Assembly: GCF_902809865.1 (NCBI RefSeq)
Contig: NZ_CADDWH010000001.1
Location: 3,782,001 to 3,846,000 of the forward strand
Source of the DNA: Halobacillus sp. Marseille-Q1614
GTDB taxonomy: Bacteria; Bacillota; Bacilli; Bacillales; Halobacillaceae
Length of the DNA stretch: 64,000 nucleotides
Direction of reading: 5' to 3'
Positions 43,345 through 52,664 of the stretch are shown piece by piece (position 1 is the stretch's first letter; every line of letters begins with the position of its first letter). The translations under genes were made by a program, and so were the position numbers. The notes under the pieces were generated by a model, which was given only the letters and a program-made list of their open reading frames with translations, was not told the DNA's origin and ran no database searches.

Positions 43345-43555
43345 TTCAATAAGTTTAAAGGTAAAAGAGGCAGACACTCAAAAGGTGGCTCGGATTTCTG
43401 AAAAAGAAAACGAACTACATAAATGTTTCGTTTCAGAAATTGAATGCCTTTAAAGGTGTGTTTCAAGCATCAGTTGACCTTTCACTTGGTTCCTTGCATT
43501 TTTAAGAGCTTAACCCCGGGAAGAAGCCAATAGAACAAGAGAGAAAAACAAGCTG

Positions 43556-43590
43556 AGCATTTCTCAAAAATGAGGAATGCTTTTTATTTT
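43556..43590 (+). terminator. Terminator-like hairpin
   Basis: AGCATTTCTCA (43556-43566) pairs with TGAGGAATGCT (43571-43581) with one mismatch and is followed by a T run. It lies 210 bases after the oxidoreductase stop. Confidence 0.6.
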
Positions 43591-43616
43591 TCTCTTCAAC
43601 GAATTAATTCTTTATC

Positions 43617-43678
43617 AATAAATATATTTATTAAAACAACAATTATTTATTGTTAAGCGATAAATAATGTCATATAAT
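43617..43678 (+). promoter_or_regulatory. Promoter and palindromic operators of yoaS-yozG
   Basis: TTGTTA (43650-43655) and TATAAT (43673-43678) are 17 bases apart. The -35 lies in the palindrome AACAATTATTTATTGTT (43638-43654). A second perfect palindrome, AATAAATATATTTATT, lies at 43617-43632. The downstream Xre-type regulator is the obvious candidate to bind here. Confidence 0.6.
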
Positions 43679-43712
43679 CATAATGAACAATAACTAAGTG
43701 AGGTGCTTTTTT

Positions 43713-44192
43713 ATGAAACGGGAAACTCTCTTCTTAAAGATCGTAGTGTTTCTTATGGCAATCCCCGTTCTTGCTTTGTGTATATTTTTGTTACCTGGGA
43801 TCGCTGAATTTTTTGCAGAATTAAATCCAAGTTTAGATTTTTTGCAATATCCCTTTTTAATCGGGTTGTATGTAACAGCGATCGTATTTTTCGCTGCCTT
43901 GAACCAGACCTTTAAACTTTTAAGCTATATTGACAAGAATGAAGCTTTCTCGGAATTATCGGTAAGAGCTTTGAAGAATATCAAATACTGTGCCATCATC
44001 ATTAGTGCCTTATATGTTGTATTTATGCCCCTCTTATATCTCATGGCAGAGGTAGACGATGCCCCAGGTATTATCTTAATCGGAATGGTCATTATTTTTG
44101 GCTGTCTGGTGGTTACAGTCTTTGCGGCGGTTCTTCAAAAGCTGTTAAAGAGTGCCATAGATATAAAATCGGAAAATGATTTAACGGTCTGA
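43713..44192 (+). CDS. yoaS: YoaS-like DUF2975 membrane protein
   Basis: This 159-residue protein with four membrane helices belongs to the DUF2975 family (B. subtilis YoaS). Conserved LLSYIDKNEAFSELSVRALK lies between helices 2 and 3. DUF2975 proteins are nearly always paired with a small Xre regulator, as here, and probably control its activity at the membrane. The ATG at 43713 follows GTGAGGTG. The stop is 10 bases before the regulator's start codon. Confidence 0.85.
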   Translation: MKRETLFLKIVVFLMAIPVLALCIFLLPGIAEFFAELNPSLDFLQYPFLIGLYVTAIVFFAALNQTFKLLSYIDKNEAFSELSVRALKNIKYCAIIISALYVVFMPLLYLMAEVDDAPGIILIGMVIIFGCLVVTVFAAVLQKLLKSAIDIKSENDLTV

Positions 44193-44202
44193 GGTGAATA
44201 AC

Positions 44203-44424
44203 ATGGCGATTATAATCAATATTGATGTAATGCTGGCTAAAAGGAAAATGAGCGTGACAGAGCTTTCGGAGAGGGTCGGAATAACGATGGCTAATCTTTC
44301 TATACTGAAAAATGGAAAGGCGAAAGCGATTCGTTTTTCAACCTTAGAAGCGATTTGCAAGGCATTAGAATGCCAGCCTGGGGATATTTTGGAGTACAAA
44401 CACGAGGAAGACTCTCGTGAATAA
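44203..44424 (+). CDS. yozG: YozG-like Xre-family regulator
   Basis: This 73-residue DNA-binding protein is a single helix-turn-helix of the Cro/CI type (MSVTELSERVGITMANLSIL, then KNGKAKAIRFSTLEAICKAL). It ends just after the typical CQPGDILEY. The ATG at 44203 follows GAGGTG overlapping the yoaS stop. With yoaS it forms the usual regulator and membrane-protein pair. It probably binds the palindromes at 43617-43654. Confidence 0.85.
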   Translation: MAIIINIDVMLAKRKMSVTELSERVGITMANLSILKNGKAKAIRFSTLEAICKALECQPGDILEYKHEEDSRE

Positions 44425-44509
44425 TCCTAAATAGGAGGTGTTCGAATGCCTTCTTTACATAACAGCACGACTTCCATATATTCTGATAAAAACTTTGGAG
44501 GCACCAATC

Positions 44510-45310
44510 ATGAATGCACTAAAACAACTCGTTCATTTTGGCTGGGAGCAGGCCTTATCCTGTTTGTTTCCTGTCGTTATTTTTGCCTCCCTGGCGTTGA
44601 CACAAATCATACCTCTTCCCATCCTGCCACGGTATGACTGGCTGCTCATCATTTTCCTTCTGATGCAGTGGTGGATGGTACGTGCGGGACTTGAAACCCT
44701 GGATGAACTGAAGGTGATTACATTGTTTCACTTGATTGGACTTGCTCTTGAGATTTACAAGGTGCATATGGGCTCCTGGTCGTATCCGGAAGAAGGATAT
44801 TCAAAAATTTTCGGAGTCCCTTTATATAGTGGATTCATGTACGCAAGTGTAGCGAGTTATCTTTGCCAGGCGTGGAGGAGATTGAAGGTTGAACTGATGA
44901 AGTGGCCGCCATTTTGGGTAGTGGTGCCGCTTGCAGCCGCCATTTATCTGAACTTTTTCACCCACCATTTTTGGGTGGATGTGCGATGGTGGTTATCTGG
45001 ACTTGTCATTATTGTGTTTTGGCCATCATGGGTTAAGTACGAGGTGAAAGGCACCCATTACCGTATGCCACTCGCGCTTTCTTTTGTCCTCATCGGATTT
45101 TTTATATGGATTGCTGAAAATATCGCCACCTTCTTTGGAGCCTGGGAATATCCAAACCAAGCCGATGCCTGGAGTCTTGTTCATCTAGGAAAAGTGAGTT
45201 CATGGCTCTTATTAGTGATTGTCAGCTTTCTTATAGTGGCGACGCTAAAGCAGGTTAAGGGAGAACGTTCAACCAGGGGAAGTGTGGCCGTCAAATATTA
45301 TAACGGTTAA
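44510..45310 (+). CDS. yoaT: YoaT-like DUF817 membrane protein
   Basis: This 266-residue polytopic membrane protein of the DUF817 family (YoaT) has about eight helices. Family stretches include LALEIYKVHMGSWSYPEEGY, YLNFFTHHFWVDVRWWL and WIAENIATFFGAWEYPNQAD. The function is unknown. ATG 44510 follows GGAGGCACC. B. subtilis also has yoaS, yozG and yoaT together. A second, stronger ribosome site, TAGGAGGTG at 44433, leads into an overlapping out-of-frame ORF at 44448. Confidence 0.87.
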   Translation: MNALKQLVHFGWEQALSCLFPVVIFASLALTQIIPLPILPRYDWLLIIFLLMQWWMVRAGLETLDELKVITLFHLIGLALEIYKVHMGSWSYPEEGYSKIFGVPLYSGFMYASVASYLCQAWRRLKVELMKWPPFWVVVPLAAAIYLNFFTHHFWVDVRWWLSGLVIIVFWPSWVKYEVKGTHYRMPLALSFVLIGFFIWIAENIATFFGAWEYPNQADAWSLVHLGKVSSWLLLVIVSFLIVATLKQVKGERSTRGSVAVKYYNG

Positions 45311-45338
45311 AGCACGTTCAAAAACGAACGTGCTTTTT
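45309..45338 (+). terminator. Intrinsic terminator after yoaT
   Basis: AAAGCACGTTC (45309-45319) pairs with GAACGTGCTTT (45326-45336). The stem begins within the stop codon. Confidence 0.9.
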
Positions 45339-45424
45339 GTTTTTGAAGATTGTGCTTTTCCCCCCTTTTTGAAATAATTGGGGCAGTTTAAAGTCTTATT
45401 AAGGGTTAGAGGGAGAGAAATTTT

Positions 45425-46072
45425 ATGTTTTCTAATGAAGAAAGAGATGCGATGTACAAAGTTATTTATAATAGGAGAGATATACGAAGTTTTTTACCAA
45501 CTCCTATTCCTGAAACCACCATTAAAAAAATACTAAATGCAGCTCATCATGCCCCCTCCGTAGGATTTATGCAGCCTTGGAATTTTATTTTAATTTCATC
45601 TGGCGAAATGAAAGAAAAATTAGCTTGGGCAGCAGAAAAAGAAAGGCGGGCATTGGCTATTCATTATGAAGATGAAAAAGAAACAAAATTCCTCAGTCTA
45701 AAAGTTGAAGGACTCAAGGAAGCGCCGATAACTATTTGTGTTACATGTGATCCCACACGAGGAGGTTCCCATGTATTAGGACGAAATTCCATACCTGAAA
45801 CAGATATGTTATCGACAGCCTGTGCTATCCAAAATATGTGGTTAGCCGCTTGTGCTGAAGGACTTGCAATGGGATGGGTGAGCTTTTATAAAAAGAATGA
45901 TGTTCGAGATATTCTCGAAATCCCGCCACATATTGACCCTATTGCTCTAATATCTATTGGATACACGGATGATTATCCTAAAAAGCCTATCTTAGAATCA
46001 GCCAATTGGGAAAAAAGGCGATCTTTAGAAAACCTTATCTTCGAAAATAAATGGGGAAAGAATAATCACTAA
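45425..46072 (+). CDS. bluB: 5,6-dimethylbenzimidazole synthase BluB
   Basis: BluB is a nitroreductase-fold enzyme that breaks FMNH2 with oxygen to make 5,6-dimethylbenzimidazole, the lower ligand of cobalamin. The 215 residues show NRRDIRSFLPTPIPE, AAHHAPSVGFMQPWNFILIS, TACAIQNMWLAACAEGLAMG and SIGYTDDYPKKPILESANW, all close to BluB rather than to general nitroreductases. AGGGAGAG precedes the ATG. No cobalamin genes or cobalamin riboswitch lie nearby, so it may be used for salvage or remodelling. Confidence 0.82.
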   Translation: MFSNEERDAMYKVIYNRRDIRSFLPTPIPETTIKKILNAAHHAPSVGFMQPWNFILISSGEMKEKLAWAAEKERRALAIHYEDEKETKFLSLKVEGLKEAPITICVTCDPTRGGSHVLGRNSIPETDMLSTACAIQNMWLAACAEGLAMGWVSFYKKNDVRDILEIPPHIDPIALISIGYTDDYPKKPILESANWEKRRSLENLIFENKWGKNNH

Positions 46073-46238
46073 TAGAAAATTTACAAGATCTTGGCAGCGA
46101 ATGTTCAAGAGTAAGTCGCGATGCTGGAATAAGAATTGTGCTCTTAATCAGGCATTTAATGGAACAGTGTTAGTGGTGATAGTATTTTCACCTCAATAAA
46201 ATGTTGAATAAATTGATATTAAAGGGGAGAGAGCTTGA

Positions 46239-46682
46239 ATGGAAGTATATCAAGCTGCGATTGAAGATTTAGAAGGAGTATCAAATTTATTTAATTTGTA
46301 TCGTGTCTTTTATCAGCAACCATCAGATATAGAAGGTGCTAAGACTTACATAAAAAATCGTATGGATAACAAGGATTCTGTAATTTTTGTTGTTAAAGAA
46401 AAAAATAAGTACCTGGGATTTACTCAACTATATCCTGTATTTTCATCAATATCTATGAAAAGAGCATGGATATTAAATGACTTGTATGTAGATTCAGAAG
46501 CCAGAAAACAAGGAATAGGAGAACTGCTCCTACATAAAGCAAAAGATTACGCAATTGAAACAGGAGCAAACAGTATTAGTCTGAGTACATCGCCGGATAA
46601 TGATTCGGCTCAAAGACTTTATGAAAAAAATGGATACATACGTGATTCACAATTTTATTATTATGAATTAAGTTTGACTTAA
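46239..46682 (+). CDS. GNAT N-acetyltransferase
   Basis: This 147-residue GNAT protein has the acetyl-CoA loop VDSEARKQGIGELLLHKAKD and the NDSAQRLYEKNGYIRDSQFY block. These single-domain enzymes acetylate small amines or protein N-termini; the acceptor is unknown. AAAGGGGAGAG lies about 11 bases before the ATG. It is monocistronic. Confidence 0.85.
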   Translation: MEVYQAAIEDLEGVSNLFNLYRVFYQQPSDIEGAKTYIKNRMDNKDSVIFVVKEKNKYLGFTQLYPVFSSISMKRAWILNDLYVDSEARKQGIGELLLHKAKDYAIETGANSISLSTSPDNDSAQRLYEKNGYIRDSQFYYYELSLT

Positions 46683-46808
46683 AAGGCGCAATTCCAAACG
46701 GGGATTCACACCTTTTCTGTAAGGAGATAGGTTGAGGATTTACTATCGTTTTGAAATAATTGGAATTAAGGAATCGGGCAGGTTAGAAATTCAAAGGGAG
46801 AGATTAGC

Positions 46809-47186
46809 TTGAGTTTAAAAGCTGGGGATATCATTAGTTTTGAACGCACATTCACAAAAGAAGATGTTGAAATGTTTACAAAAGTATCCTTGGATGAGGG
46901 AGATCACCATATGACCCCTGATGAACAGGGGAGGCTTGTCATTCAAGGGCTGCTGACGGCTACGCTGCCAACAAAAATTGGCGGAGAGAATAATGTCCTG
47001 GCTCGCACGATGAATTTTGAGTTTTTGAGACCCGTTTTTACAGAAGATACCATCAAATGTGATGTAACGGTAGAGACGTATGAAAAGCTGGAGAATAATA
47101 GAATATCTTTTGGAGCTTCATTCCTTTGCGCTAATCAAGAGGGAAAACCAGTATTGAAAGGAAGCTTTGCGGGAGTCATATTATAA
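46809..47186 (+). CDS. MaoC-like hot-dog protein
   Basis: This 125-residue single hot-dog domain is close to MaoC-type enoyl-CoA hydratases. FERTFTKEDVEMFTKVSLDE and GRLVIQGLLTATLPTKIGGE correspond to the usual first helix and substrate-lid regions, but the classical D-x-N-x-x-H motif is replaced by DEGDHH. It could be a hydratase or a thioesterase. The start is TTG, eight bases after GGGAG. Confidence 0.65.
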   Translation: MSLKAGDIISFERTFTKEDVEMFTKVSLDEGDHHMTPDEQGRLVIQGLLTATLPTKIGGENNVLARTMNFEFLRPVFTEDTIKCDVTVETYEKLENNRISFGASFLCANQEGKPVLKGSFAGVIL

Positions 47187-47201
47187 AATGATTTCCGCTT
47201 G

Positions 47202-47236
47202 AAGATGATCTCTGTCATTCAGGGATCATCTTTTTT
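47202..47236 (+). terminator. Intrinsic terminator
   Basis: AAGATGATC (47202-47210) pairs with GATCATCTT (47224-47232), followed by T. Confidence 0.85.
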
Positions 47237-47302
47237 AAGATCCACTGCCCTCTGTAATTATATTAATATCACGCCCTGGCCACAAAAATTACCATTGATG
47301 TT

Positions 47303-47375
47303 TTTTTATTGCAAGTACAACAAAAATTAAGTTAAAATGAATATGCGCTACTTTTTGTTGCATTTGCAATAAAAA
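47303..47375 (+). promoter_or_regulatory. MarR-type operators and promoter
   Basis: Two 24-base sites, 47303-47326 and 47352-47375, are inverted copies of one another with two mismatches. Each is itself a partial palindrome with core TTGCAAGTACAA or its relative TTGCATTTGCAA. TTGCAA at 47309 serves as a -35 with TTAAAA or TAAAAT near 47332-47338 as -10, so the promoter lies between the operators. Autoregulation by the downstream MarR protein is likely. Confidence 0.7.
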
Positions 47376-47395
47376 TACAGACTAAGGAGTTCATT

Positions 47396-47848
47396 ATGAA
47401 GGAAATACTTCGTGAAATTGGAATGATAGCCAGGGCATTAGATTCTATTAGTAATCTAGAGTTCAAAGAATATGACCTTACCCGCGGTCAGTATTTGTAT
47501 CTTGTACGAATTTGTGAAAAACCAGGAATCATTCAAGAAAAGGTAGCTGAGATGATAAAAGTAGATCGAACAACAGCAGCTCGCGCTATAAAAAAACTTG
47601 AAATGAATGGCTTTATTGAGAAGAAAGAGGACGAACATAACAAAAAAATAAAAAGGCTCTTTCCAACAGAGAAAGGGAAAAAGGTTTTTCCTTTTATTAA
47701 AAGAGAAAATGATCATTCCAATGCTGTTGCCTTAGAGGGTTTATCCGAAGGAGAAATAGAAACTATTTTCGATCTTCTTCAAAAAGTCAGAAATAATATA
47801 GAAAAAGACTGGGAATTTGTGAAAAAAGGAAACAAGAGAATTTATTGA
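47396..47848 (+). CDS. MarR-family transcriptional regulator
   Basis: This 150-residue winged helix-turn-helix protein has EYDLTRGQYLYLVRICEKPG, the recognition helix region MIKVDRTTAARAIKKLEMNG and the wing IEKKEDEHNKKIKRLFPTEK. Such proteins are dimers released from DNA by small ligands. ACTAAGGAG precedes the ATG. The stop is 20 bases before paiA, so this regulator may head an operon with paiA and paiB. Confidence 0.9.
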   Translation: MKEILREIGMIARALDSISNLEFKEYDLTRGQYLYLVRICEKPGIIQEKVAEMIKVDRTTAARAIKKLEMNGFIEKKEDEHNKKIKRLFPTEKGKKVFPFIKRENDHSNAVALEGLSEGEIETIFDLLQKVRNNIEKDWEFVKKGNKRIY

Positions 47849-47867
47849 GAAGGAGCGGCCTATTTAA

Positions 47868-48386
<519 letters not shown>

Positions 48387-48410
48387 TTTCTCAAAAAAGG
48401 TGGATGAGTG

Positions 48411-49024
48411 ATGTATATCCCGAAGTATTTTAAAATGAATGAGGAAGAAGTCTATGATTTTATCGAAACCTATGGATTTGCGACTTTATTCTCACAGCAT
48501 AATGGAGAACCGTGCGCGACACATCTTCCCCTGATGGTAAACAAACCTGAAAATGCTTTATATGGTCATTTTGCGCGTCCTAACGAACAATGGAAGGATG
48601 CTGAAAACGGGCAGGTGCTTGCAGTTTTTCAAGGTCCCCACTGTTATATTTCACCTTCTTGGTATGAAACTACTAAAGCCGTACCTACTTGGAATTATGT
48701 GTCTGTTCATTTATATGGAAAGATGGAGATTGTCGAAGATAGAAAAGTAATATTCGATTCTTTACATGACTTGGTAACTAAATATGAAAGCTCTGATAGT
48801 ACATACAATTTAAATGATGTTGAACCCAGCTTTATGGAAGGAATGAGTAAAGGAATTGTAGCGTTCAGAATAAAAATCACAAAAATTGAAGCAAAAGCTA
48901 AATTAAGTAAAATCATCCTGTGGAACGACAAGATTTAATTATTAAGAATCTGGAAAACACTTCACAACAGGATAATATACAAATAGCCTCTCTTATGAAG
49001 AAAAACCTGCAAAAACGCAAATAA
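48411..49024 (+). pseudogene. paiB: PaiB with a C-terminal frameshift
   Basis: PaiB is a split-barrel FMN-binding-like protein that acts with PaiA. The frame from ATG 48411 (GGTGG upstream) gives MYIPKYFKMNEEEVYDFIET, FQGPHCYISPSWYE and PTWNYVSVHLYGKME, then ends early at 48938 after AKAKLSK with the foreign tail IILWNDKI (175 residues). From about 48909 the +1 frame reads HPVERQDLIIKNLENTSQQD and continues to KKNLQKRK, stopping at 49022-49024. That is the missing family C-terminus. One deleted base near 48908 explains it. The truncated product might still fold. Confidence 0.82.
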
Positions 49025-49130
49025 AAGTCATTCCTGATTAAACTAACTGGGGCGATTGCAGCATAAAGGGTCGCCCTTATTACATAAAAATGGACAGGAT
49101 GATCTATCAGAAGGGGGATTAATATCAAAT

Positions 49131-49165
49131 AAAAAACACGGGGGTCCACTTAATCCCCCCGTGTT
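49131..49165 (-). terminator. Intrinsic terminator of dsdA
   Basis: AACACGGGGG (49135-49144) pairs with CCCCCCGTGTT (49155-49165). On the minus strand it is followed by TTTTTATTT, nine bases after the dsdA stop. Confidence 0.88.
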
Positions 49166-49174
49166 ACAAATCTT

Positions 49175-50530
49175 CTATTTCTCTAACGCTAATTTCAACC
49201 CTTTTTGGTAATATTGTGTCATGATTTCTTCAGGAACCATGCTTCCTCCAGTACCCCAAACAATATGTGTACCCTTGCTCATCTTTTCCGTTAAACGATG
49301 CTTCTGTAAATAATCGGTGCCCTCATTACATAATTTACTTGGTCCGATCATGCCTGCTAGTGCAGAAGGTTCTAAATGGATCCCCTCTGTATCCACTAGT
49401 TCTTTTAGCAACTTATACAACTGTTCATCGCTGACTGTATAATTACCGCTTAAAAAAGGTTCGATAATTTTACCTACAAAGCCGGATGGCCTTCCTACAG
49501 CAAGTCCATCCGCCTCTGTTCTATTATCGATACCAACATCTTGTACAGAAACCTTATCATGAAGTCCGGTCATTAAACCGAGTAACATACATGGTGAGTG
49601 GGTAGGCTCTGCAAAGAAACAATGAACATGGTCTTGATACAATAATTTCAAACCAAAAGCTACGCCTCCAGGACCACCGCCTACTCCACATGGAAGATAA
49701 ACAAACAAAGGATGGTCTTCATCGATTGTTATCTCCAACTCTTCTAATTGTTTCTTCAATCGAGAGGCAGCCACGGCATATCCTAAAAATAGGTCGTGAG
49801 AATTCTCATCATCTATAAAATAACATGTCGGGTCACTAGCGGCTTGAATTCGGCCTTCCTCTACTGCTTTACTATAATCATCCTCATATTCAATAACTTT
49901 GACATTTTTGCTTCTAAGCAAGTCTTTTTTCCACTGCTTTGCATCAGCTGACATATGAACAGACACCTGAAAACCTAACCTTGCACTGATAATGCCAATA
50001 CTAAGTCCTAAATTCCCAGTCGAGCCTACTGCGATTGAATATTGTGAAAAGAAAGTTCGAAACCTATCACTATCTAAAATTGAATAATCATCTTGAACTG
50101 TTAACAATTGATGGTGAAAAGCTAATTCTTCTGCATGTTTGAGAATTTCATAAATCCCGCCTCTTGCTTTAATAGATCCTGAAATAGGAAGGTGACTATC
50201 ACATTTTAGTAATAATTCCCCTGATATAGGTTGTTGATCATTCAGTTCTAAGGACTGCTTCATGGAAGGAACCCTCACCAAAGGAGATTCTATGATACCA
50301 TTCATTTCTTTTGTTTCAGGGAAAACCTTGGCGATATATGGAGCAAACCGTTTCAATCTTTCTTCTGCATCCCTTACATCCTCTTGAGTAAGGGGAGATT
50401 TGGTAATTCCCGTTTGAAACCTTTCGATATGAGGATTGATCCAAAATACTTCCTCCATCGAAATGAGCTTGTTTAGTAAAGGATACTGGTCTTTCCATGT
50501 TTGTATATCTTTGCTCTCCATCTCCTTCAT
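49175..50530 (-). CDS. dsdA: D-serine ammonia-lyase
   Basis: DsdA is a PLP enzyme that converts D-serine to pyruvate and ammonia. The 451 residues show [20 protein letters not shown] with PLP-binding Lys121, [39 protein letters not shown] and [20 protein letters not shown], all characteristic of DsdA rather than of serine racemase. AGGAGG lies about nine bases before the ATG. Upstream, the minus strand carries a structured leader with a terminator-like hairpin. The divergent neighbour is a flavin amine oxidase. Confidence 0.93.
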   Translation of the reverse strand: MKEMESKDIQTWKDQYPLLNKLISMEEVFWINPHIERFQTGITKSPLTQEDVRDAEERLKRFAPYIAKVFPETKEMNGIIESPLVRVPSMKQSLELNDQQPISGELLLKCDSHLPISGSIKARGGIYEILKHAEELAFHHQLLTVQDDYSILDSDRFRTFFSQYSIAVGSTGNLGLSIGIISARLGFQVSVHMSADAKQWKKDLLRSKNVKVIEYEDDYSKAVEEGRIQAASDPTCYFIDDENSHDLFLGYAVAASRLKKQLEELEITIDEDHPLFVYLPCGVGGGPGGVAFGLKLLYQDHVHCFFAEPTHSPCMLLGLMTGLHDKVSVQDVGIDNRTEADGLAVGRPSGFVGKIIEPFLSGNYTVSDEQLYKLLKELVDTEGIHLEPSALAGMIGPSKLCNEGTDYLQKHRLTEKMSKGTHIVWGTGGSMVPEEIMTQYYQKGLKLALEK

Positions 50531-50621
50531 TTATCTGAGCCTCCTAAAGCGCTGAAGAAGCTATTAGCTTCTGGCAGATTGTTCAACTATTTGGCGGAAA
50601 TAGAAAAATAAAAAAACCTTA

Positions 50622-50862
50622 GAGGAGCGTGTTTACCTTTTCATATTTCCTTGTTCATCTAAGGAAGAGAAACCCTTGCCTATCCCTTTCAAAATCGTCT
50701 CTGTTTAAAAATATAGGATGGAATTCCGATATTTATATTAAAAGTCCAACATTAAGGTTACGCTGGGACTCATAGTGTTTGCGATAAATTCCTTATATAT
50801 AATCCTACCATAATATTAACTTCTAAAAATGATCAGCTATGCCACGCTCCTCTTCTTTCTGC
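50622..50862 (-). promoter_or_regulatory. Possible attenuator leader of dsdA
   Basis: Read on the minus strand, CCTTAGA pairs with TCTAAGG across 35 bases and is followed by seven T (ending near 50616), about 90 bases before dsdA. Inside that loop lies CACGCTCCTC, the exact complement of GAGGAGCGTG about 220 bases upstream (plus-strand 50843-50852). Pairing between them would break the terminator. No known riboswitch core was recognised. Nothing else is seen in the gap 50531-50954. Confidence 0.4.
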
Positions 50863-50954
50863 TTTTCTGATCAGAATCTGTTAAAACAATGGGCACCATT
50901 AATCATTTCCCTTTTGATATCCACATATTGTAAAAGAGAAGGCGGGTGTTGATA

Positions 50955-52427
50955 ATGAGGGAACAAGAGGAATTTTCTTTGCAATATCCAGATGATATGC
51001 TCTCGATCATACGGTATGGGCTGGATGAGACGTCCTCTCCTAAACGGGTAATCATTATTGGAGGGGGGATGGCCGGCCTTACAGCTGCCTCCCTTCTTAA
51101 ACAAGCCGGTCACCAGGTTATTATTTTGGAAGGAAACAATCGGATTGGCGGAAGAGTTTATACAATTAGAGAGCCATTCAGTCCAGGAAATTATTTAGAT
51201 ATGGGGGCTATGAGAATTCCGGATAATCACTCGTTAGTGATGGAATATATCAATAGGTTTCAGCTTCCGGTCCACACGTTTAATAATTCTTCTCCTGAGG
51301 ATTTGATTTTCGTTAATAACGTTTTAACGACAAGAAAGGAATATGAAGAAAATCCTGATATCTTAAATTTTCCGGTAGATGAGGATGAGAAAGGGAAGAC
51401 GGCCCTTGAACTGCTTATAGAAGCCACTCAGCCTTTTCTCGATCTCTACGAAAAAAGTTCGCCTGAAGAACGGGAGCAATTAGAAGATGAATACGGCAAA
51501 TACTCGATTGGAGATTTTCTGCATTATAACCCTCTTGGGAAGCCCCTTTCCCTTAGTGCGATCAGAAGCATTGGCGTGATGTTAGGCCTGGAAGGATTCC
51601 CGAACTTTTCTTTTGTCGATATCTTAACGGATATTATTTATCCGATCTTTAGTAAAACAGTGAAATTTTTAGAGATAGAGGGTGGGAATGATTACCTGCC
51701 GAGGGCTTTCTTGCAGCAGCTTTATGCAAATATTTATTTAAATCAGAAGGTGGAACGGATTTACCAGACACAGGAAGGGGTGCGAATCCAGACGAGAAAT
51801 CCTCAAAATAAGAAAGTGAATTATTTTTATGGGGATTATGCGATTGTAACAGTTCCATTCTCCGTCTTTCAATTCATCGATGTCGTGCCCTATGATTCAA
51901 TTCCCTTTAAGAAATGGCAGATCATCCGCGAATTAACCAATGTGCCCGCTGCTAAAATTGGCATTGAATTCAAAAGCCGGTTCTGGGAAAGAAACCAAGT
52001 AGGAAATGCGGTATCTGATCGGACCACCCAATTTTCATACGTGCCTAGTCATGGAATCGGTGCTAAAGGACCTGCGGTTATGCTGGCCAGCTATGGCTGG
52101 GGGGAGGATGCTCTTTTATGGGCGAGCGCACCTCCTGAAGTCATGATTCGAGAAGTATTAAAAGACTTGTCGAAAATTTATGGAGATATCGTGTATAAGG
52201 AATATATACAGACTGTGGCCTTTAATTGGACTCTCAACCCTTTTTCAGCCGGGTGCTTTACTCTCTTTACACCTGGCCAGGGCAAGGAGTTTTCTGAAAT
52301 CATACGGCGTCCTGAAGGGAGACTCCATTTTGCCGGAGAGCATACCTCTTCCTTTCATGGCTGGATTGAAGGAGCAATTGAATCAGGAATACGCACTGCT
52401 TATGAGGTCAACTCCCGGGATTCATAA
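50955..52427 (+). CDS. Flavin amine / L-amino acid oxidase
   Basis: This 490-residue flavoprotein belongs to the monoamine oxidase family. The FAD fold is RVIIIGGGMAGLTAASLLKQ then ILEGNNRIGGRVYTI, with the GG motif. DMGAMRIPDNHSL is the MGAMRLP-type stretch of L-amino acid and tryptophan oxidases. The C-terminal FAD motif is LHFAGEHTSSFHGWIEGAIE with SGIRTA. It releases ammonia and peroxide from an amine substrate. I chose ATG 50955 after GAAGGCGGG; GTG at 50946 is possible. It is divergent from dsdA, which also deaminates an amino acid. Confidence 0.87.
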   Translation: MREQEEFSLQYPDDMLSIIRYGLDETSSPKRVIIIGGGMAGLTAASLLKQAGHQVIILEGNNRIGGRVYTIREPFSPGNYLDMGAMRIPDNHSLVMEYINRFQLPVHTFNNSSPEDLIFVNNVLTTRKEYEENPDILNFPVDEDEKGKTALELLIEATQPFLDLYEKSSPEEREQLEDEYGKYSIGDFLHYNPLGKPLSLSAIRSIGVMLGLEGFPNFSFVDILTDIIYPIFSKTVKFLEIEGGNDYLPRAFLQQLYANIYLNQKVERIYQTQEGVRIQTRNPQNKKVNYFYGDYAIVTVPFSVFQFIDVVPYDSIPFKKWQIIRELTNVPAAKIGIEFKSRFWERNQVGNAVSDRTTQFSYVPSHGIGAKGPAVMLASYGWGEDALLWASAPPEVMIREVLKDLSKIYGDIVYKEYIQTVAFNWTLNPFSAGCFTLFTPGQGKEFSEIIRRPEGRLHFAGEHTSSFHGWIEGAIESGIRTAYEVNSRDS

Positions 52428-52664
52428 GGAGGAGAAGAGCGTATTAGAAATATAACTATGAGCGAAGGAGAACTGGCAATTTATAAGGGTTCTATCTTGT
52501 TGTAAGAATGAGACAGAAACTCTCTGTTCGTTTCTGCCCCTTATTTGGCTTCCTCTCTTTTGATGAGGGACTTTAGTTTCATTCCCTTGATATGGCGGAT
52601 TTATGTTTCATCGATTGTGGTATGTATAATTATGTAAGATATATTTCCAAAGGAGGTAGTGAAG

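Noticed and set aside
50531-50954. Known riboswitch or T-box upstream of dsdA
   Set aside because: I looked for glycine, lysine, SAM, purine and T-box core sequences and found none; only an unclassified hairpin and a long-range complement remain.
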